Assembly: GCA_002428895.1 (NCBI GenBank) | Contig: DIYC01000145.1 | Coordinates: 603-19,521 of the forward strand | DNA from: Burkholderiales bacterium UBA6064 | GTDB taxonomy: Bacteria > Pseudomonadota > Gammaproteobacteria > Burkholderiales > Burkholderiaceae_B | Reading direction: 5' to 3' | Length of the DNA stretch: 18,919 nucleotides | Part shown: positions 14,832 through 18,919 of the stretch, piece after piece | Layout of the letters: each line of letters begins with the position of its first letter | How positions within the stretch are numbered: the stretch's first letter is position 1 | Notes under the pieces: model-generated | Database searches by the model: none | The model's input: the letters and a program-made list of their open reading frames with translations, nothing else | What the model was told of the DNA's origin: nothing | Program-made: the position numbers and the translations under genes

Positions 14832-15413
14832 ATGTCTTCCGCACTTTTAATCTCCACAGTTGTTATCGCTTTCGCTGAAATCGGCGACAAAACTCAGTTA
14901 CTTGCCTTTTTACTGGCCAGTCGTTTTAAAAAACCAATTCCCATTATTCTGGGCATTACTTTAGCCACGTTGATCAATCATGGTTTAGCGGGTTTAGTAG
15001 GTAGCTGGGTCACCGCAAACATCAACCCTGAAGTTCTGCGCTGGGCATTGGGTGCATCTTTTATCGCCATGGCCATTTGGACTTTAATCCCGGACACAAT
15101 CCAAGAAACCGACACGAAACTAAGCACCAAGCTTGGGGTGTTCGGTATCACTTTGATCACTTTTTTTCTGGCAGAAATGGGCGATAAAACCCAAATCGCC
15201 ACAGTCGCCATGTCGATCCATTACGCCGACGTTCTCATGGTTGTGGCAGGCACCACCTTGGGCATGCTAATTGCAGACGTGCCCGCCGTGTTTGTTGGCG
15301 ACAAGCTTGCTGAAAAAATCCCAGTCAAATGGGTGCATCGAATTGCTGCTAGCTTGTTTATGTTGCTGGGTGTGGTCACTTTGTTGGGTATTGATGCACA
15401 TTTTAAATTTTAA
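14832..15413 (+). CDS. mneA: Manganese exporter of the UPF0016 / GDT1 family
   Basis: The 193-residue inner-membrane protein has about six hydrophobic helices in two homologous halves. Each half carries the family's signature ExGDKT: EIGDKT at 16-21 and EMGDKT at 115-120, with the acidic residues that bind the cation. Bacterial members (MneA/YebN-like) pump Mn2+ out of the cell. ATG 14832 is 8 bases after AGGGG; a TTG directly before it could also start. The preceding manganese riboswitch strongly supports the substrate. The gene is monocistronic and convergent with the Fic gene. The 59-base gap after it shows no terminator I can support. Confidence 0.95.
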   Translation: MSSALLISTVVIAFAEIGDKTQLLAFLLASRFKKPIPIILGITLATLINHGLAGLVGSWVTANINPEVLRWALGASFIAMAIWTLIPDTIQETDTKLSTKLGVFGITLITFFLAEMGDKTQIATVAMSIHYADVLMVVAGTTLGMLIADVPAVFVGDKLAEKIPVKWVHRIAASLFMLLGVVTLLGIDAHFKF

Positions 15414-15472
15414 AACACTCACTCAACGAACAAAACAAACAACAAGGAGAACTGGACTCTTCAAACAAGTGA

Positions 15473-17020
15473 CTATTGCTCACGATGAAATATTTCATCG
15501 TATTTGTTTTCAATCGTCTGCACCTCTTTATTCGTCAGCGCTGAGAATTCTTTACTACGCGCACGATTGGATAATCGACCACCATGTTGATTCAAAAACC
15601 TGATCAGCAGATCAACGGTTTTGTCTGGCATGTCGATGTAGTTCTTGATGAAGTCATTCAACAGATCATACTTCGTCAGATAATCCACTTCTTCCGGTAG
15701 CGTTTTATTGACTGTCTTTTCCACGCATTCAAAAAAAAACTCAGCCTGTTTGGTCGCGTCAAAATAGCGATAAAGGTTTATCGTCTCGTTAAAAACGTCA
15801 ACATTACCCTTGTCCGTTGGACGCCATTCGACCAATTCAAGTCGAGGCTTGGAATAATACTCCAGCGTACGCCTATAATCGTCGAGTCGTTCAAGAATCA
15901 CTGCTGATACGGGAAAAACCAATCCCTTAGGAACAAAACCTCTTTCTGCCAAAACATGGTGAAACAAATAACGATGGATACGACCATTGCCGTCTTCAAA
16001 GGGATGAATAAAGACAAACCCGAAAGCAATCAGCGTTGCCGCAAGAACAGGATCGTAGTCACTTTTCGACAACAACCGATTGGTTTCTATTAAGCCGGTC
16101 AGCAAACTTTCTAAATCTTCATGCCGTGCTGAAATATGAACAGGCATCGGCATCCCGGTGGCACGATCATGATCCCCAACAAATCCACCTTCCATGCGAA
16201 GGCCGGGCATGATAAAGCGATGATCTGAAATCACAATCGATTGTAGATACTCCAGCTCATCAACGCTTAACTCGCGTTGTCCGGCATTGCCAATCATCTT
16301 GCCCCAACGCTCGATGCGATGATGTGCAGGCCTCTCACCTTCAATCGTATAAGACGCTTTAGAGTCTTTCAGCAACAAAAAAGCTGCTGCTCGGCTTAGC
16401 AGATCAGCATGCGTTTTTCCGATGTGATCCTTAGCCGCCTTTGAAAGATTCATGGCAATCAACCGATCTAGTTTTTCAGTGCGACGAATCATCGGGCAAA
16501 ATTCTCGTGTGCCAGGCAGATTATTGCGCACGCGATGTCGTTTTGAATCGCGAGGTACCGCTGCGTATTGAAGCTTCTCATGGACTAAGGGAACAAAATT
16601 TCCCTGAGCGGCATCGTCCAATTCAAGCGTGTTATTGGTGAGCCATTCATACAAAAACCAGAGTCGGCGGCTGTAATTGCCCGTTGGCTCGCGCTTGACG
16701 ATATTTACCATCTCTTGCGGATCAATGACATCGAAAAGCGCTTTCAGAATGGCCAAGTCGATGCCTTCGTACTTCAGCGCGAAGGTAAGATGGCCTTGCA
16801 AGGTGTCGTCCGGCTTGTGACGTGGTGTGTATAGCTGCCAACGTCCGTGCCGAATCATCTTGTGTTTTATGCCGATGGCACACAGGCTGTCTGGCGCAGG
16901 GACTGCCAAACAATATCTCTCAATCAGCGCGGCATAGCCTACCGAGGTTACCCCCGCCGCCAGTGCCGGAAAGTCTTGAAAAACGTTTATCTTCCCTGAT
17001 TTTTGATTAGAATACGTCAT
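15473..17020 (-). CDS. fic: Fic-domain protein (probable AMP-transferase), class II layout
   Basis: The 515-residue protein carries the complete catalytic motif HPFEDGNGR at 339-347, with catalytic His339. This is the motif that transfers AMP (or another nucleotide part) to target hydroxyls. About 110 residues upstream, SYTIEG (223-228) fits the inhibitory helix motif (S/T)xxxE(G/N). The Glu blocks the active site until relieved, the self-inhibited class II arrangement. The C-terminal 150 residues look helical and may form a winged-helix region. The N-terminal 170 residues (WFLYEWLTNNTLEL) match the extended form of Fic proteins. No ribosome-binding site is evident before ATG 17020. Codon and base composition are richer in GC than the integron-like DNA upstream, suggesting a separate origin. 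The target is unknown; no separate antitoxin gene is present. Confidence 0.93.
   Translation of the reverse strand: MTYSNQKSGKINVFQDFPALAAGVTSVGYAALIERYCLAVPAPDSLCAIGIKHKMIRHGRWQLYTPRHKPDDTLQGHLTFALKYEGIDLAILKALFDVIDPQEMVNIVKREPTGNYSRRLWFLYEWLTNNTLELDDAAQGNFVPLVHEKLQYAAVPRDSKRHRVRNNLPGTREFCPMIRRTEKLDRLIAMNLSKAAKDHIGKTHADLLSRAAAFLLLKDSKASYTIEGERPAHHRIERWGKMIGNAGQRELSVDELEYLQSIVISDHRFIMPGLRMEGGFVGDHDRATGMPMPVHISARHEDLESLLTGLIETNRLLSKSDYDPVLAATLIAFGFVFIHPFEDGNGRIHRYLFHHVLAERGFVPKGLVFPVSAVILERLDDYRRTLEYYSKPRLELVEWRPTDKGNVDVFNETINLYRYFDATKQAEFFFECVEKTVNKTLPEEVDYLTKYDLLNDFIKNYIDMPDKTVDLLIRFLNQHGGRLSNRARSKEFSALTNKEVQTIENKYDEIFHREQ
15483..15500. repeat. 18-bp perfect palindrome at the 3' end of the Fic gene
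   Basis: CGATGAAATATTTCATCG is its own reverse complement and lies in the last codons of the Fic gene (YDEIFHREQ). It could fold as a 7-bp hairpin with an ATAT loop near the transcript end, or be a protein-binding site. No U-run follows. Confidence 0.7.
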
Positions 17021-17186
17021 TTTTATGAATTTTAATTAGACCAACAAGTCAATATCATTGCATGAAAAACGATTACTGGCTATGAAATCTGATTAAAAAT
17101 TGAGCTTTTTGTGAAAAATGATATTTTGCGCTAAAACGATTCTGCGAATCTCGTATGAAGAACTTCTAGCAAAGAGGGGCATTTGA
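17021..17186. other. AT-rich spacer upstream of the Fic gene
   Basis: No gene is visible. It contains a small hairpin GATTC-TGC-GAATC (17138-17150). I looked for an attC site or a convincing promoter for the Fic gene and found none. Part of it continues, in frame on the minus strand, from the higA relic and ends in a stop shortly after AAGCTCAATTTT. Confidence 0.5.
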
Positions 17187-17299
17187 CTCGTATTGAAGGC
17201 AATCGAAAGCCTTACAGCCATTTCAAGACCAATACCTGCATTACGTTTAACAATTGCAAACTTCATAATTCACAATTTCAGCATGCTCACCACCAAACC
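17186..17299 (-). pseudogene. Relic of a second higBA copy with internal deletion
   Basis: By my count 17186-17258 matches 18476-18548 (inside higA) at 66 of 73 bases, and 17261-17299 matches 18688-18726 (3' end of higB) at 36 of 39. The 139 bases between those parts in the intact locus are missing here and replaced by two bases. Reading on the minus strand, the remains of HigB (GEHAEIVNYE) now run into the middle of HigA ([19 protein letters not shown]) in another frame. Neither protein can be made whole. This is a decayed paralogous toxin-antitoxin unit in the same orientation as the intact one. Confidence 0.85.
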
Positions 17300-17477
17300 C
17301 CGAGGTTTGCAATGCCAAAAAAGTTGCAATTTTTGCACCGAATAAAGTGCCATTTTTTGAATCATCGAAAGGTACTTGACCAACAAGCTGACCTTGTTCA
17401 GCCTCTTGAATATTAACAAATCGTATATCTGCATCCGCTTTAATTGATTTATAAAAATGCCTACAAAAGTATGGAAC
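17247..17477 (-). pseudogene. Start-less open frame fused to a HigB tail
   Basis: On the minus strand the frame is open from just after an in-frame TGA (near 17490) to TAA at 17249-17247. It reads YKSIKADADIRFVNIQEAEQ, then GQLVGQVPFDDSKNGTLFGA, then continues into the HigB-like GEHAEIVNYE. The composition looks protein-like, whereas the overlapping frame with an ATG at 17479 looks like noise. There is no ATG or GTG in frame, and the fragment begins at the core site of the attC-like palindrome. It is probably the 3' part of a gene whose start was lost in a recombination event. I do not recognise the family. Confidence 0.4.
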
Positions 17478-17543
17478 ATAACACTTTGCTCAGCGGTAAA
17501 TTATGAGCGAAGCGGAAATTTTATCCCTGTGCCTGCGTTTTTT
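17477..17543 (-). repeat. Possible degenerate attC site after the HEPN-like gene
   Basis: Read on the minus strand, a 67-base imperfect palindrome starts at AAAAAAC, overlapping the gene stop, and ends at GTTATGT (17483-17477), six of seven bases of the core GTTRRRY. Internal parts pair roughly: GCACAG with CTGAGC, and GGATAAAATT with AATTTACC. Size and place fit an attC closing the cassette. The outer AAC-side core is poor, and no extrahelical base is evident. Confidence 0.4.
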
Positions 17544-18300
17544 AAATTTTAGTCATTACGAATGAGACTGTGACAGATTGACCATCCTCATGATCAACAA
17601 CAAAACCATCAACTCTTTTGATCTCTAACTCTTTCAAACCTTTATCTATCTCTTCAATCTTATCTGGATTTGACTTATAAAGCGTTGTCTTAATCTTCTC
17701 TAAAGTTGCATAAATAATGTCAGACATTAAATCCAGATGTTCATTTATGCCTAACAGTAAATCTGCAAAGCTCGTCGAATTATCATTATTGTTAATATAA
17801 TTCAGACTCAGCCCTACCATATCCGTCCTTACTGGGACGAAAGAGAGAACTTCTTCTTTTTGCTTATCGCTATAGTCAATGCTATGAGCTCCTAGCTTAT
17901 GCCTGATATCACGTATATTAAGCTTCTCCAGCCTAGTTCGGAAAGCAGAATGCTCTGGATGTTGGCAGAGCTTACAAATAGTAAAAACAGCTTCCTGCTG
18001 AATGTATGTTGAATTCAAAGCCCCATACATTCTGAGGTATTTTTCTCCAACTTCGTTGTATCTCGAAATACCTTCCATACCGAATCTCAAAAAATGATCA
18101 AGTGACAAGGAGGTATCATCAATAAGATCCATCCCTGTACAGATAAAATTCCAATCTTTTTCATCATTCAAACTCAGTGAACGCCGAGCATAGACAGAGA
18201 AAGACTCTTCTTCCTTTGGACCCTTGGCGAGTCGCCCATTAACAAGACGGCGCAAAAAATCCACATGATCATATAGTGCTTTTGCTTTAAGACTATGCAC
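17542..18300 (-). CDS. Probable HEPN-like protein encoded by an integron cassette
   Basis: I choose GTG 18300 as start (252 residues), because AAGGAGAG lies 3-5 bases upstream and just inside the cassette. The longer frame from ATG 18354 would begin inside attC. The centre reads YLRMYGALNSTYIQQEAVFT (89-108), then IRDIRHKLGAH (129-139). R133-x5-H139 fits the RNase motif Rx4-6H of HEPN domains, and the preceding LRxYGxLxxxxxQQxAV pattern is known from uncharacterised HEPN-like proteins. The C-terminal half is helical and charged, ending in strands (VDGFVVDHEDGQSVTVSF). HEPN proteins often act as toxins or phage-defence RNases. Its position next to higBA in a cassette array supports an accessory role, but function is inferred. 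The gene is AT-rich. Confidence 0.65.
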   Translation of the reverse strand: MHSLKAKALYDHVDFLRRLVNGRLAKGPKEEESFSVYARRSLSLNDEKDWNFICTGMDLIDDTSLSLDHFLRFGMEGISRYNEVGEKYLRMYGALNSTYIQQEAVFTICKLCQHPEHSAFRTRLEKLNIRDIRHKLGAHSIDYSDKQKEEVLSFVPVRTDMVGLSLNYINNNDNSTSFADLLLGINEHLDLMSDIIYATLEKIKTTLYKSNPDKIEEIDKGLKELEIKRVDGFVVDHEDGQSVTVSFVMTKI

Positions 18301-18314
18301 GTACTCTCCTTGAA

Positions 18315-18378
18315 ATTTAACGTTGAAGCTAAGTGGTGCCGCGTCTAGCGGCATCCAATCTTGAGCGCTTTGTTATGT
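18315..18378 (-). repeat. Integron attC recombination site
   Basis: Read on the minus strand: outer core ACATAAC (18378-18372), L'' box GCGCTCAAG, central hairpin TGCCGC-GTCTA-GCGGCA (plus-strand 18337-18353), L' box CTTAGC, and inner core GTTAAAT (18321-18315), a perfect GTTRRRY. L'' has one extra base relative to L' (GCT-C-AAG against CTTAGC). This is the extrahelical base that orients attC, and its position agrees with genes on the minus strand. The whole 64-base site closely parallels the aadA cassette attC. It separates the higBA cassette from the HEPN-like cassette. No integrase gene is within the window. Confidence 0.88.
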
Positions 18379-18667
18379 TTTTATTTACCACCAGCGGCAT
18401 TACATTTAAGTGTTTACGTTGCTGCTCTGCTTGCCATAAATCATATTGAAGTTGTTGAGCTAACCAACTTTCAGAACTGGTATTGAAGGCAATCGAAAGC
18501 CTTACAGCCATTTCAGGACTAATACCTGCATGACCATTAACAATCGCACTCAAGGTTTTACGGCTAACACCTAATGATTTAGCTGCTGCTGTCACTGTAA
18601 TTTCTAATGGCTCTAAACAAAGCTCTTTAATCACTTCGCCTGGGTGGGGTGGGTTGTGCATCAACAT
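18329..18667 (-). CDS. higA: HigA-family antitoxin, tail encoded by attC
   Basis: The 112-residue XRE-type helix-turn-helix protein neutralises HigB and represses its own operon. It has the family start [14 protein letters not shown] and the HTH region [18 protein letters not shown], then [23 protein letters not shown] 18667 lies 9 bases after the higB stop with AAGGA upstream, the usual toxin-first order; ATG 18661 is an alternative. Most HigA proteins end soon after QYDLWQAEQ. Here the frame runs on through the attC site, so about the last 16 residues ([15 protein letters not shown]) come from recombination-site DNA, with the stop at 18331-18329. A partial second copy lies at 17186-17258. 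Confidence 0.93.
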   Translation of the reverse strand: MLMHNPPHPGEVIKELCLEPLEITVTAAAKSLGVSRKTLSAIVNGHAGISPEMAVRLSIAFNTSSESWLAQQLQYDLWQAEQQRKHLNVMPLVVNKNITKRSRLDAARRGTT

Positions 18668-18676
18668 AAAACATCC

Positions 18677-18919
18677 TTAATGGTAATCTTCATAATTCAC
18701 AATTTCAGCATGTTCACCATTAAACCGAAAAGTAACACGCCAGTTGCCGCTTACCCAAACTGACCAAATATCGCTGCGTTTACCCGTTAAGGCATGCAAA
18801 CGAAGCCCCGGTAAATCCATATCTTTTGGGCTGGTTGAAACATTCAAACGACCGAGAATTAATCGAAGCCTTTTGGCATGCTTTGTTTGTATTCCTTTAA
18901 GGGTACCTTTTACAAAAAA
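18677..18919 (-). CDS. higB: HigB-family (RelE/ParE fold) mRNA interferase toxin, 5' end beyond the window
   Basis: Eighty codons are visible, from the window edge to TAA 18679-18677. They read FFVKGTLKGIQTKHAKRL, then LPGLRLHALTGKRSDIWSVW and VSGNWRVTFRF, ending GEHAEIVNYEDYH. This is the conserved HigB pattern, including the Arg/His/Tyr-rich end. HigB cuts mRNA at the ribosome. Only about ten to fifteen N-terminal residues are missing. The gene precedes higA with a 9-base gap, and the pair forms one cassette closed by the attC at 18315-18378. Confidence 0.93.
   Translation of the reverse strand, partial: FFVKGTLKGIQTKHAKRLRLILGRLNVSTSPKDMDLPGLRLHALTGKRSDIWSVWVSGNWRVTFRFNGEHAEIVNYEDYH

Noticed and set aside
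15421..15427. GTTGAGT on the minus strand (perfect GTTRRRY) after the Fic gene, as another attC core
   Set aside because: No partner core, L boxes or hairpin are found within 150 bases. A seven-base degenerate match is expected by chance.
17138..17150. GATTC-TGC-GAATC hairpin as regulator of the Fic gene
   Set aside because: A 5-bp stem of this kind is common by chance, and it is over 100 bases from the start codon with no promoter hexamers beside it.
17294..17309. CAAACC-CCGA-GGTTTG as an attC hairpin
   Set aside because: It lies within the higB relic and flanking open frame, lacks GTTRRRY cores, and is too short.
17270..17479. 69-codon minus-strand frame starting at ATG 17479
   Set aside because: Its residues look random, whereas another frame over the same bases continues into recognisable HigB sequence.
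18301..18354. ATG 18354 as start of the HEPN-like gene
   Set aside because: These codons lie in attC and overlap higA. GTG 18300 has AAGGAG at the right distance just inside the cassette.

Overview
The window looks like about 19 kb of a moderate- to low-GC gammaproteobacterial chromosome. The main evidence is a full-length asparaginyl-tRNA synthetase that reads like the E. coli enzyme over its whole length. A yybP-ykoY-type manganese leader in front of an UPF0016/MneA exporter fits the same group. I cannot name a genus. Core genes sit in the middle; accessory genes lie at both ends.

Left part (1-5.4 kb): the tail of an unidentified gene overlaps a type I DNA methyltransferase subunit (hsdM). 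No specificity or restriction subunit is identifiable here. Next comes a tight two-gene unit: a membrane-anchored di-haem cytochrome c protein of the RoxA / fatty-acid dioxygenase type, 9 bases ahead of a soluble cytochrome P450. Together they suggest an oxygenase plus hydroperoxide- or product-processing pathway of unknown substrate.

Middle-left (5.4-9.1 kb): a small probable ribbon-helix-helix (RHH) regulator and a three-gene NitT/TauT-type ABC importer (binding protein, ATPase, permease). The regulator and the importer are preceded by matching promoter/inverted-repeat modules (TTGACA, 17 bases, TAAsCT, with GTCAAG/CTTGAC arms), which suggests one regulon. The ATPase carries three 13-residue repeats in front of its catalytic domain.

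Middle (9.1-15.4 kb): a PPK2-type polyphosphate kinase; a tiny Flp-pilin-like membrane protein; a TPR lipoprotein (TadD-like layout) with a C9 tract near its 5' end; a secreted metallo-beta-lactamase-fold protein that has lost nearly all its metal ligands; a stand-alone receiver protein with a GTG start; asnS; and mneA behind its riboswitch. The riboswitch's expression platform shows two mutually exclusive hairpins.

Right part (15.4-18.9 kb, all genes on the minus strand): a Fic-domain protein, then what I read as the edge of an integron cassette array. One convincing attC site (18315-18378) lies between a higBA toxin-antitoxin cassette and a cassette encoding a probable HEPN-type protein. 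A second, weaker attC-like palindrome follows that gene. Beyond it are a start-less open frame and an internally deleted relic of a second higBA copy. No integron integrase is in the window. The antitoxin's last 16 or so residues are encoded by the attC site itself.
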